A DNA stretch of 64,000 bases from Accumulibacter sp031732795 (GCA_031732795.1 JAVMKC010000077.1:13886-77885); one strand, 5' to 3'; shown: positions 18,234 through 27,468, counted from the stretch's first letter. Translations and numbers: made by a program. Notes: generated by a model from the letters alone, not told the origin.

Positions 18234-18364
18234 GAGGTTGTGAATTAATTTACTGCGTGGCCAATCTGCGGCGTTGCTCACTCCTCGCCGGCCCACCGGA
18301 CAGGTCTCGTCGTTCGCTCGCGCTTGGCATCTCGGCCTGCTCGTGACCGTTTCTTCACCACCTC
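18234..18364. repeat. Small palindromic element, family B, intact copy
   Basis: A 131-bp element between alaA and hom with imperfect terminal inverted repeats GAGGTTGTGAA and TTCACCACCTC. A diverged second copy lies at 53358-53644 in the opposite orientation. Shared internal stretches include TCACGAGCAGGCC, GCGCGAGCGAACGAC and AGGAGTGAGCA, read on the strand opposite to this copy. No coding capacity. It is MITE- or REP-like. Confidence 0.75.
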
Positions 18365-18387
18365 TCAGGCCGGGTTCGGCCACAAGC

Positions 18388-19620
18388 TCAGCCGAGGGTG
18401 CCGGCACGCTTGCGGTAAGCGGCGAGAAAGCGGGAAATGCGGGCAATGGCATCGCGCAGATCGTCTTCGTGCGGCAGAAAAACCAACCGGAAGTGATCGG
18501 GAGCCGGCCAATTGAAACCGCTCCCCTGGACCAGCAACACCCGTTCCTCCTGCAGCAGTTCGGCGATGAAGTCCTGATCATTGGTGATCGGGTACATTTG
18601 CCGGTCGAGTCGGGGGAACATGTACAACGTCGCCTTCGGTTTGACGCAACTGACGCCGGGAATGGCGGTGATCAACTGGTGAGCCAGATCACGTTGCCGA
18701 CACATCCGGCCACCGGGGCCGACCAGATCGTCGATGCTCTGGTACCCGCCAAGCGCGGTCTGAATGGCGTATTGCGCCGGCACGTTCGAGCACAGCCGCA
18801 TCGAAGCCAGAATGTCCAATCCTTCGATATAGTCGCGCGCATGCCGCAGATCGCCGGAAATGACCATCCAGCCGGCGCGGTAGCCACAGGAACGGTAATT
18901 TTTCGACAAACCGTTGAAGCTGACGGTCAGCACGTCTTCGGAAAGCGAGGCGATGGCGGTATGCTTTGCGCCGTCGTAAAGCACTTTGTCGTACACCTCA
19001 TCCGCGTAGATGATCAACTGGTGCTGGCGGGCAATATCGACCAGTTCGCGCAATAACTCTTCGGGATAAAGCGCGCCGGTCGGGTTGTTCGGGTTGATCA
19101 CCACCAACGCTCGCGTTTGCGGGGTGATTTTGGCGCGGATATCGTCGAGATCAGGCAGCCAGCCGTTACTTTCGTCGCAGAGATAATGCCGCGGCGTACC
19201 GCCCGACAGGCTGACGGCGGCGGTCCATAACGGGTAATCCGGCGCCGGAACCAGCACTTCGTCGCCGGTATTGAGCAACGCGTTCATCGCCAGGACGATC
19301 AGTTCGGAAACCCCGTTGCCGATATAGATCTCCTCCAGCGAAACCCCTTTGATGTGTTTTTGCTGGGTATAGTGCATCACCGCCTTGCGTGCCGGAAAAA
19401 TCCCTTTCGAATCCGAGTAACCGGCGGCATTTGGCAGGTTACGGATCATGTCGAGCTGGATTTCCTCGGGCGAATCGAAACCGAACGCGGCCAGATTGCC
19501 GATGTTCAGCTTGATGATGTGATGCCCGTCTTCTTCCATCTGCTTGGCCTTCTGCAGCACGGCGCCGCGAATGTCGTAGCAGACGTTGTCGAGTTTGTTG
19601 GATTTCTGGATCGGTTTCAT
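18388..19620 (-). CDS. alaA: Alanine-synthesising aminotransferase AlaA
   Basis: PLP-dependent class I/II aminotransferase making alanine from pyruvate and glutamate. The 410-residue sequence follows E. coli AlaA closely: KSNKLDNVCYDIRG at the start, GNGVSELI, PAPDYPLWTAAVSLSGG, VINPNNPTGA, and SFNGLSKNYRSCGYRAGW with the PLP-binding lysine. The ATG at 19620 matches the family start; a GTG three codons upstream is open. It precedes hom, separated by a palindromic element. Confidence 0.93.
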   Translation of the reverse strand: MKPIQKSNKLDNVCYDIRGAVLQKAKQMEEDGHHIIKLNIGNLAAFGFDSPEEIQLDMIRNLPNAAGYSDSKGIFPARKAVMHYTQQKHIKGVSLEEIYIGNGVSELIVLAMNALLNTGDEVLVPAPDYPLWTAAVSLSGGTPRHYLCDESNGWLPDLDDIRAKITPQTRALVVINPNNPTGALYPEELLRELVDIARQHQLIIYADEVYDKVLYDGAKHTAIASLSEDVLTVSFNGLSKNYRSCGYRAGWMVISGDLRHARDYIEGLDILASMRLCSNVPAQYAIQTALGGYQSIDDLVGPGGRMCRQRDLAHQLITAIPGVSCVKPKATLYMFPRLDRQMYPITNDQDFIAELLQEERVLLVQGSGFNWPAPDHFRLVFLPHEDDLRDAIARISRFLAAYRKRAGTLG

Positions 19621-19950
19621 CGCCTTCACCTAACTGGATTAAAACAAGCCGTCCTCGTCGAAAATTGCTTTTATGCCGCCTTGCGCCTGCCGGGTACGCG
19701 ACTGGTTTTCGAATAGCGCGGACCGCACATGATCATCGTCATGGCTCGATCGAATCCGGCATCGGATGCGAGAAATCTTCTCATGATCGAAGCTCGATGA
19801 ACGGCTAAAAAGGAATGGACCAACGGGGTTCGCAAAACAAGCCATTGATCAAAAGACCGTAATTTGAACCTGGCCGTATCCGCCGAGCCCCGATGGTAAA
19901 CGACAAAAAAGTTATAATCGTACTTTATCGTTTCTCGCGCCGCAATTTTG
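19621..19950. other. Divergent intergenic region
   Basis: About 330 bases between the starts of alaA (minus) and the Mth938-like gene (plus), expected to hold both promoters. A TATAAT at 19913-19918 is placed plausibly for the plus-strand gene, but no good -35 precedes it at 17 bases. No riboswitch or ORF was recognised. Confidence 0.4.
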
Positions 19951-20322
19951 ATGAAGCTGCAACAGCAAAACAACGCCCATCTGAACACCGTCACCGCGTA
20001 TGGCGACGACTACGTGAGCATCAACGGCATCCGTCATGCGGGCAATCTGGCGATTCTCCCCGATCGTTTGTACCCGGAGTGGACCGGCGCCAGCTTCGAA
20101 ACGCTGACCCACGAAGATTTCGAATGGCTGGCGGCGCTCGATGCCGAAATCATCCTCCTCGGCACCGGCAAAACCTTGCGCTTTCCACGCCCCGAGTTGC
20201 TGCAGCCATTGGTGCGCGCGCAAAAAGGTCTCGAAGTGATGGATTTGCCGGCCGCTTGCCGAACGTACAACGTGTTGATGGGTGAAGGACGAAAAGTGGC
20301 CGCCGGACTGCTGCTCCGTTGA
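19951..20322 (+). CDS. Mth938-like domain protein
   Basis: A 123-residue soluble protein of the Mth938/DUF498 family, seen in AAMDC-like and NDUFAF3-like proteins of unknown biochemical role. The core pattern is visible: VSINGIRHAGNLAILPDRLYP, then EIILLGTGKTLRFP, then GLEVMDLPAACRTYNVLMGEGRKVAAGLL. The ATG at 19951 is preferred to the TTG just before it. It lies divergent to alaA, a common arrangement in related genomes. Confidence 0.8.
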   Translation: MKLQQQNNAHLNTVTAYGDDYVSINGIRHAGNLAILPDRLYPEWTGASFETLTHEDFEWLAALDAEIILLGTGKTLRFPRPELLQPLVRAQKGLEVMDLPAACRTYNVLMGEGRKVAAGLLLR

Positions 20323-20430
20323 TGCCGCACGGACGCTGATTTGAAAATTCGCCATCCGCCGCCTCGCACTGGATGAGGCCAGCCTCTCCCCTGCTCCACC
20401 CGCTCTCAATTCACGGTTCTGTTCGCCGCA

Positions 20431-21306
20431 ATGAAACGCATCGCCCTGAAGATCGACGTCGATACCTGTCACGGCGCACAACGCGGCGTACCCGCGATGC
20501 TCGCCGTCCTGCAGCGACACGGCGCCACAGCCACCTTCTTTTTTCCGCTCGGGCCCGACCACAGCGGCCGCCAAACCGGTCCTGAGTCACTGACCGCCTA
20601 TTACGACCTCCAAAGCCGGCTCTACGGCCGACTGCTACCCGCTCCCGAAATCGGTCGGCGCGCCAGCGCCGTCTTGCGCCAGACACGTGAGGCCGGCCAT
20701 GAAGTGGCGATCCGTCCATGGAATCGGGCGCAATGGGAAAAACAGGCGCTGCACGCAGAAAATCCATGGATCGAAGAGCAGATCGAGAAAGCCTGCCAAC
20801 GATTCAAAGCTATTTTCGAAGAAGCCCCCTTCGCGCATGCCGCCGCGGGATGGCGCGGCAATCGTCACGCCTTGCGGCTGACCCAGCGGCTCGGCTTTTG
20901 CTACGCCAGCGACTGCCGCGGGAAATTCCCTTTCATGCCGGTAATCGACGGCGAACTGGTGCACTGCCCGCAACTGCCGACCACCTTGCCGACGATCGAT
21001 GAATGGTTGTCGCAACCAGAAATCAGTCCGGCGCAGGCCGGCGAAAAAATTCTCGCCACCAGCGCCAAAATCGACGGCGACCATGTATTCACCGCGCGAG
21101 CCGAACTGGAAGGCATGCGCTATCTCGAGGTTTTCGACCACCTGCTGACAGAATGGCACGCCATGGGTTACGCCGTGATATCGCTGCGCGAACTGCTCGG
21201 CACGCGCAATGTCGCGCAATTGCCACGTCACAGCGTCGTTCTCGCCGAAATTCCCGGCCGAAGCGGCTTGCGCCTGTGCCAGGGTCCGCCATTTCCGAAC
21301 GGCTGA
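20431..21306 (+). CDS. Polysaccharide deacetylase family protein, ArnD-like
   Basis: A 291-residue NodB-type deacetylase. The N-terminus (MKRIALKIDVDTCHGAQRGV) holds the DVD metal/catalytic aspartates, followed by a TATFFFPLGPDHSGR strand. Its length and GVPxLLxxL pattern resemble ArnD, which removes formyl groups from undecaprenyl-linked aminoarabinose. No other arn gene is in the window, so the substrate is open. It ends just before a bidirectional terminator shared with the converging Bax-inhibitor gene. Confidence 0.78.
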   Translation: MKRIALKIDVDTCHGAQRGVPAMLAVLQRHGATATFFFPLGPDHSGRQTGPESLTAYYDLQSRLYGRLLPAPEIGRRASAVLRQTREAGHEVAIRPWNRAQWEKQALHAENPWIEEQIEKACQRFKAIFEEAPFAHAAAGWRGNRHALRLTQRLGFCYASDCRGKFPFMPVIDGELVHCPQLPTTLPTIDEWLSQPEISPAQAGEKILATSAKIDGDHVFTARAELEGMRYLEVFDHLLTEWHAMGYAVISLRELLGTRNVAQLPRHSVVLAEIPGRSGLRLCQGPPFPNG

Positions 21307-21321
21307 AACGGGCGGCAACAA

Positions 21322-21343
21322 AAAGGCGGCCGAAGCCGCCTTT
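21322..21343. terminator. Bidirectional intrinsic terminator
   Basis: AAAGGCGGC and GCCGCCTTT form a 9-bp stem with loop CGAA. T-rich sequence follows on the plus strand and an A-run precedes it, so it can end transcription of both the ArnD-like gene (plus) and the Bax-inhibitor gene (minus), which converge here. Confidence 0.85.
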
Positions 21344-21366
21344 CATTTTTGAGCAACGGGAATCGA

Positions 21367-22059
21367 TCAATCGCGATCGCCGCTGAACGCCATCAACAGA
21401 TTCAACAGGCTGACGAAGACGTTGTAGATATCGAGATACACCGCCAAGGTTGCCGAAATGTAGTTATCCTCGCCGCCGGTAACGATACGGCTGATGTCGT
21501 ACAGGATATACGCCGAGAAAACCAGCACCGCCACCGCCGAGATGACCAGCGACAACACCGGCATCTGGAAGAAGACATTGGCCAGCGCAGCCAGCAGCAC
21601 GAGAATCATCCCGGCAAAAAGGAATTGGCCGAGAAAGCTGAAGTCCTTCTTGGTCACCGTTGCCACGCTTGCCAGCGCAAAAAGGATCGCGCCCGTACCG
21701 CCGGCGGCAATGGCGATCAACGAACCGCCGTTGCTGAAACCCAACGCCACCTGCAAGATGCGCGACAGCATCAACCCCATGAAGAAGGTAAACGCCAGCA
21801 GCAAGACCACCCCCATGCCGCTGTTCTTGGTCCGCTCGATACCCCACATGAAACCGAAAGCGATGCCGAGAAACAGCAGGAACGACATCAGCGGGCTGCC
21901 GGGCAGAAAAGCAAACTGCAGCCGCACGCCGAGCAAAGCACCGAAGACGGTCGGCACCATCGATAACGCCAGCAACATGAAGGTGTTGCGCAGCACCCGA
22001 TTCTGCTGCAGCGCAACCTCTTGTGTGGCCTGGCCAGTCATATGAAACTGGGGTTGCAT
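21367..22059 (-). CDS. Bax inhibitor-1 / YccA-YbhL family membrane protein
   Basis: A 230-residue inner-membrane protein with seven predicted hydrophobic helices, the BI-1 family size and topology. Related bacterial proteins act as pH-gated calcium leak channels or modulate FtsH; the role here is inferred from family only. The ATG at 22059 has a strong AGGAGG 6 bases upstream. It converges with the ArnD-like gene. Confidence 0.88.
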   Translation of the reverse strand: MQPQFHMTGQATQEVALQQNRVLRNTFMLLALSMVPTVFGALLGVRLQFAFLPGSPLMSFLLFLGIAFGFMWGIERTKNSGMGVVLLLAFTFFMGLMLSRILQVALGFSNGGSLIAIAAGGTGAILFALASVATVTKKDFSFLGQFLFAGMILVLLAALANVFFQMPVLSLVISAVAVLVFSAYILYDISRIVTGGEDNYISATLAVYLDIYNVFVSLLNLLMAFSGDRD

Positions 22060-22409
22060 GAAAACCTCCTGTTTGAAATAAGAACGAAAACGCCTCTAAG
22101 ACTAACGATTTCGGGAAAAAGTTTCAATCCAGGGCAATTGCACGAATGCCGACGTCGTGGACCGTCAGCAATGATCACTGAAATCCAGCGAGCTGCGAAA
22201 AGGCCGTTCACGACCCGCTGAGTTTTTAGACTTCTGTTTTTTTGATGTTTTCCACGACGGCGAAAACACATTCCAGTTGGTCGGCGTCCGGACAGGCAGA
22301 CGTGATTACGGAACGATCAACATTAAACATTTATCAAACTGAATTAATTGATTAAAACAACCCGCGGCCTGTCGTAGGAGAAAAGACCGACGAGCGTGCG
22401 AGAACGACG

Positions 22410-22690
22410 GTCAAGCAACCAGCCGGCCGCGAAACCCATGTCATTCTGGACCACCTCGATACGCACGAGAGAATGACGATTGGCTCGCTGCCCATGCCAA
22501 CGTCACCAGTCACTGCACCCTCACCCACGCCAACCGGCCAAACCAAGTCCAAATCTGGTTTGGCACTTTCCAACGCAAGGCTCTGCGAAATGCCCGCTTG
22601 TCGAGCGCGGGCCAACTCGTCGAGGCCATCCACCAGTCCGCCGCCACTCACGATCCGAACATCGCACCCTTGGTCTCCCGAGAGGCTTGA
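22410..22690 (+). pseudogene. IS630-family transposase remnant (C-terminal half)
   Basis: In one plus frame bases 22410-22475 read VKQPAGRETHVILDHLDTHE, the second-Asp region of the DDE domain. After a one-base shift near 22470 the reading continues NDDWLAAHANVT, then RPNQVQIWFGTFQRKALRNA and IAPLVSREA to a TGA at 22688-22690. This matches the C-terminal half of IS630-type transposases. The N-terminal part and insertion-sequence ends are not seen. The minus-strand frame over the same bases is only its antisense. Confidence 0.75.
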
Positions 22691-22720
22691 CCTCACGCAC
22701 CTCCGGAACCAGGAAAACCG

Positions 22721-23017
22721 TCAGGCGACCGTCGGTGGCAAACCGGTCCAGACGATTCCCGCCGGCAGGCTGGCGCGGCCGACCCGTTCCTGGTGCCCGC
22801 GGTGTGGCAGACGATAACAGCGCACGTCGTCCTCGCACGGCTTGATCAGCGCGCCGATTCTCGCCAGACAACGCTGCTGATCGGCAGCGCTGCCGACCAG
22901 CAGAAAAATGCTGTACTCCAGCGGCGTGGCGTGCTTGCACATTTCACGATGCACGCGCTGCAGACGACGTGGATGAGCGATGTCGTAGCCGATGACGAAC
23001 GCCAGTTCAGTCGTCAT
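22721..23017 (-). CDS. cas2: CRISPR-associated endonuclease Cas2 (second copy)
   Basis: A 98-residue Cas2. The first strand LAFVIGYDIAHPRRLQRVH carries the conserved Asp (about residue 12), and YSIFLLVGS forms the later strand. Cas2 dimers bridge two Cas1 dimers during spacer integration. The ATG at 23017 is chosen because it removes a 36-residue extension overlapping cas1; the remaining overlap with the cas1 stop is 11 bases. It is the last gene of the minus-strand cas locus. Confidence 0.88.
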   Translation of the reverse strand: MTTELAFVIGYDIAHPRRLQRVHREMCKHATPLEYSIFLLVGSAADQQRCLARIGALIKPCEDDVRCYRLPHRGHQERVGRASLPAGIVWTGLPPTVA

Positions 23018-24029
23018 CCGGCATGCCAAGCGCAGTGTCGGTGTCCAGAAGCGGCGCGGCCTGGTCCGGATCGGCGGACGTCGCTCGAGACACCCCGGCC
23101 ACCTGCCGCATCGTCCGGGCAACATCGGCGACGTTCTCGGTCAATTGCTTGCGCAACCGCGCCGCCACTGGCTCCCATTCGGCATAGAAACGCGAGCGGC
23201 CGGCCTTGCCGAGCAGGCAGCCGGCCTCGCTGCGGGTAAAATCCTCGGCCCGCAAAGCACCCGAACGAAACAGCCGCCAGACCTGCTGATCGACCTCGAC
23301 GCGCAAAGGCTCGACCAGATCGCAGGCCATCGACTCGCGGCCGAAATCCAGCGTATGGAAAAAACCGACAAAGGGATCGAGACCGGCACCGTACAGCGCC
23401 AGCACCGCCTCGGCGTGCAGCAGCGTGTAGCCCAGCGACAACAGGGCATTCACCGGGTCGCGCGGCGGCCGGCGGTTACGGCCGGCAAACTGCAGACCGG
23501 CCGGCAACAGGTGGGCGAAGCCCTCGAAATACGCCGCTGATCCGGCACCTTCCAGACCGCGCAGCGCGGCGAGCGACGCTTGCCGGTCGACCGTTTCGAT
23601 ACAGCCGGCAATCCGGCGCAGCGCCACGGTCAGCGGATAGCGCAAACCCAGCTCGCTGTCGCGCCGACTGGCCAGAAAAGCTTCCTGAGCGCGCAATTTG
23701 GCCTCGACGATCGCCCGCGCGAAACGCAGGCAGAAATCGGCATCCAGCGACAGGCAATATTGGGAAACACGGCGGGCGGCATCGTTATGCGGCCGGCCGA
23801 GCAGCAGCGTCGGCACCGCCTTGCGCCCGGAGAGAACGACCACGCCGATGCCACGTTCGCCGAGTTTGCCGAGCAACGACGAGGTAAGCGTCACCTCGCC
23901 GCGCAGAAACACCCGTGCCAGCGGCGCCAGCGGCACCGTTCCGACGCGTTGATCGTTCTCGTAAAACACCAGCGCCTCGCCGTCCGCCTTCAGCGTCACG
24001 CCGCGCCGATCGACATACAAACTGCTCAT
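23007..24029 (-). CDS. cas1: CRISPR-associated integrase Cas1
   Basis: Metal-dependent integrase that inserts new spacers. The 340-residue protein begins MSSLYVDRRGVTLKADGEAL. It has the catalytic residues Glu169 (YFEGFAHLLP), His225 (VGFFHTLDFG) and Asp237 (SMACDLVEPLR). The C-terminus extends about 40 residues past the usual end with an acidic tail. A GGGGGA ribosome-binding site precedes the ATG at 24029. It sits between two cas2 genes and has no fused reverse transcriptase. Confidence 0.95.
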   Translation of the reverse strand: MSSLYVDRRGVTLKADGEALVFYENDQRVGTVPLAPLARVFLRGEVTLTSSLLGKLGERGIGVVVLSGRKAVPTLLLGRPHNDAARRVSQYCLSLDADFCLRFARAIVEAKLRAQEAFLASRRDSELGLRYPLTVALRRIAGCIETVDRQASLAALRGLEGAGSAAYFEGFAHLLPAGLQFAGRNRRPPRDPVNALLSLGYTLLHAEAVLALYGAGLDPFVGFFHTLDFGRESMACDLVEPLRVEVDQQVWRLFRSGALRAEDFTRSEAGCLLGKAGRSRFYAEWEPVAARLRKQLTENVADVARTMRQVAGVSRATSADPDQAAPLLDTDTALGMPDDD

Positions 24030-24044
24030 GATTCCCCCGTTATC

Positions 24045-24332
24045 TCAGACGATCAGAAAGACATCGGTCGCCGGCGCTCGCGCCAGACCCAGGTACTCGC
24101 AAGGCAGACGTGGATCGAGCTGAAAGATGTGCGCCCGGTCCCGTTCGACATCGAGCAGTTCGCTCAACGTGTGCCGTACCTCGCGCAACTCGGCGGCGGT
24201 GAGCCAACACTCGAAAAACGACTTCTGCCCGCCGACCTTGTAGCCGATCAGATATTGATGCACCCGCCGCCAGCGCTTGGCGTCGCTGACGTCGTAGCAG
24301 ACCAGATAGAGGGTTCGCGCGGCTTCGGACAT
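24045..24332 (-). CDS. cas2: CRISPR-associated endonuclease Cas2 (first copy)
   Basis: A 95-residue Cas2 distinct from the copy after cas1. TLYLVCYDVSDAKRWRRVH holds the conserved Asp, and KSFFECWLT is the second strand. It ends 15 bases before cas1 and begins about 135 bases from the array's distal repeat. The ATG at 24332 gives the usual family length; an upstream in-frame start would add 27 atypical residues. Confidence 0.9.
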   Translation of the reverse strand: MSEAARTLYLVCYDVSDAKRWRRVHQYLIGYKVGGQKSFFECWLTAAELREVRHTLSELLDVERDRAHIFQLDPRLPCEYLGLARAPATDVFLIV

Positions 24333-24467
24333 GCACCGACTGTACGCCGGAACTCGGCGCATGTCGGCAATGGCAAGCTTGCCGGGGGTGGAAGCCGCCA
24401 ACCGTCGCGCCAAGCGGCGGTCTGGTCATCAACAAAATCAACCGTTTTTTTGCTCTGGCCAGCATCA

Positions 24468-27400
24468 GTTTCAATCCCTTTGATTTCAGGGCTGGTTATT
24501 CACAGAAGTTCCCGCATGGTGGAATTTTCGGAGATGTGTCTCAATCCCTTTGATTTCAGGGCTAGTTATTCACCGAAGTTGCTGCTCAAATCGAGCTCAT
24601 CAACCTGTCTCAATCCCTTTGATTTCAGGGCTGGTTATTCACGCGCTGGTTGCCGCCGATACCCGTCAATCTGGCAGAGTCTCAATCCCTTTGATTTCAG
24701 GGCTGGTTATTCACTTATCCGGTTATGACATACGCCGAAGTTTCCGAGTCTCAATCCCTTTGATTTCAGGGCTGGTTATTCACGAAAAGCAGACTTGCCA
24801 GACTGGCCGGAGTGGTGCTGTCTCAATCCCTTTGATTTCAGGGCTGGTTATTCACAAAAGACTGCAAGCATGGGTCGATGAGGCGCAAAGTCTCAATCCC
24901 TTTGATTTCAGGGCTGGTTATTCACATAGGCGGAAAAATCGAAGTCGGTGAAAAGACCGGCTGTCTCAATCCCTTTGATTTCAGGGCTGGTTATTCACGN
25001 NNNNNNNNNNNNNNNNNNNNNNNNNNNNNNNNNNNNNNNNNNNNNNNNNNNNNNNNNNNNNNNNNNNNNNNNNNNNNNNNNNNNNNNNNNNNNNNNNNNG
25101 TCTCAATCCCTTTGATTTCAGGGCTGGTTATTCACGGATAGTCTCACCGAGCAAGGCGCCAGGCTTACCCAGTCTCAATCCCTTTGATTTCAGGGCTGGT
25201 TATTCACGAAGTCGATCTGTTGCATCACCGCATCAGCATTACGTCTCAATCCCTTTGATTTCAGGGCTGGTTATTCACGTCAAGGGGATTGAGTCGTCCT
25301 ATGGCGCTGCTTCGTCTCAATCCCTTTGATTTCAGGGCTGGTTATTCACGTCCGCGAGTGTCTGGCCCACGCGCCATTTACCGTCTCAATCCCTTTGATT
25401 TCAGGGCTGGTTATTCACGAAAACGGCGGACGCCGATCCAATACTCATGATAGGTCTCAATCCCTTTGATTTCAGGGCTGGTTATTCACAGATGTTATTG
25501 ATACGCTTAACACACTTGACAAAGTCTCAATCCCTTTGATTTCAGGGCTGGTTATTCACCGCTACTCTTCGCGCAGGTTATTGCACCAATTCAGTCTCAA
25601 TCCCTTTGATTTCAGGGCTGGTTATTCACCAGGCCGGGAAAGAGAAGTCGCGTGGCTGGCCAGTCTCAATCCCTTTGATTTCAGGGCTGGTTATTCACCG
25701 GCGAGCGAAAGCCAGTGGGAAAGACTGACTGCCGGGGTCTCAATCCCTTTGATTTCAGGGCTGGTTATTCACATATGTCCGTTGGCGAAAACATTATAGC
25801 AGGGGAAGTCTCAATCCCTTTGATTTCAGGGCTGGTTATTCACTTAAAATGGAACTGACGATCGCTGAAATCAAGTCTCAATCCCTTTGATTTCAGGGCT
25901 GGTTATTCACGTACCGGCCTGCCGGTACACTGGTCGAAACTCGTGACGTCTCAATCCCTTTGATTTCAGGGCTGGTTATTCACTGAATTGGTGGCGATGT
26001 GTAGATGATCGCCAAAATGGTCTCAATCCCTTTGATTTCAGGGCTGGTTATTCACACGCGGATCGTGGTGAATCTCAAGAGGAGACAGTGTCTCAATCCC
26101 TTTGATTTCAGGGCTGGTTATTCACCGCCACAATCCTGGCTCGCTGCCCAGGAGGGAAAAAAGTTCGTCTCAATCCCTTTGATTTCAGGGCTGGTTATTC
26201 ACCGAACCGGCGGAAGTTTATATGCGGGCGGAGAAGTGTCTCAATCCCTTTGATTTCAGGGCTGGTTATTCACTTGATGCCCTTTATGCCTACTTCAGCT
26301 AAGGCTTTGTCTCAATCCCTTTGATTTCAGGGCTGGTTATTCACAGCCTTGGCCTTGGCGCGTTGCCATGGGTTGGAGGTCTCAATCCCTTTGATTTCAG
26401 GGCTGGTTATTCACGTGGCAAGGTGGTTGCAATGAATCCGTTAATTACGTCTCAATCCCTTTGATTTCAGGGCTGGTTATTCACTGGAGAAAAAGTTACC
26501 ACTAAAGAGTATCTGCATGGTCTCAATCCCTTTGATTTCAGGGCTGGTTATTCACCATCTATATGGCGCCTTGGTACAAGGAGTGGAAGGTCTCAATCCC
26601 TTTGATTTCAGGGCTGGTTATTCACTACCGCTTGGGGTCAACAGATTTGGGCGGTCGGCAAGTCTCAATCCCTTTGATTTCAGGGCTGGTTATTCACCCA
26701 AAAGCAAAGCGTCGACTGTCGAAATTACTATGTCTCAATCCCTTTGATTTCAGGGCTGGTTATTCACGACGGCTCGGTGCACATTAAGGCGACCGACGGT
26801 AGTCTCAATCCCTTTGATTTCAGGGCTGGTTATTCACGAACACGAACGCCCTGATCGCCGCCGCCCGTTTCGTCTCAATCCCTTTGATTTCAGGGCTGGT
26901 TATTCACCCGGCCCCTTTGCCGCAAGGTGGTTTTGCGCCGATGTCTCAATCCCTTTGATTTCAGGGCTGGTTATTCACATGAAACTGACAACGACCCTTA
27001 ACAAAATCCGCGTCTCAATCCCTTTGATTTCAGGGCTGGTTATTCACATTCCGCTGACTGCAACCCTCTCGGATGGGGGGGGTCTCAATCCCTTTGATTT
27101 CAGGGCTGGTTATTCACAAGACTTGCGTATTTCATACTTCACGGGTATTTGGTCTCAATCCCTTTGATTTCAGGGCTGGTTATTCACGTGCGATGGATTA
27201 CGAAGACCAGCAAGCCGAACAGGGTCTCAATCCCTTTGATTTCAGGGCTGGTTATTCACTTACGAAACGCGGATTTATCCAAGCCGTTTATCGTCTCAAT
27301 CCCTTTGATTTCAGGGCTGGTTATTCACACCATCCTCGCGGGGTAAATCATGATCGCATACCAGTCTCAATCCCTTTGATTTCAGGGCTGGTTATTCACA

Positions 27401-27468
27401 GATTGCGAAGTTGATTGCCAAAAGCAAAGCGCGTCTCAATCCCTTTGATTTCAGGGCTGGTTATTCAC
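24468..27468 (-). CRISPR. Type III-A CRISPR array, 42 visible repeats
   Basis: 36-bp repeats read GTCTCAATCCC... to ...GGTTATTCAC on the plus strand: 8 copies before and 34 after a 100-N gap, with spacers of about 33-41 bases. crRNAs are predicted from the minus strand, because there the repeat ends ATTGAGAC, like the 8-base 5' handle of type III crRNAs (often ATTGAAAC). Two variant repeats sit at the low-coordinate end (24468: C3 to T; 24538: G27 to A), marking it as the old, leader-distal end. The leader-proximal end is at 27468, where the first repeat overlaps the cas6 stop codon. True repeat number is unknown because of the gap. Confidence 0.98.
25000..25099. other. Assembly gap (100 N)
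   Basis: Exactly 100 N between two repeat copies, the standard scaffold placeholder for a gap of unknown size. It reflects assembly collapse in the repeats and means spacer content here is incomplete. Confidence 0.99.

Noticed and set aside
22352..22696. Minus-strand frame of 114 codons
   Set aside because: It is the antisense of the IS630 transposase remnant, which explains its openness.
24550..27414. Plus-strand open frames repeating SIPLISGLVIH or LNPFDFRAGYS
   Set aside because: They are translations of the CRISPR repeat unit, not genes.
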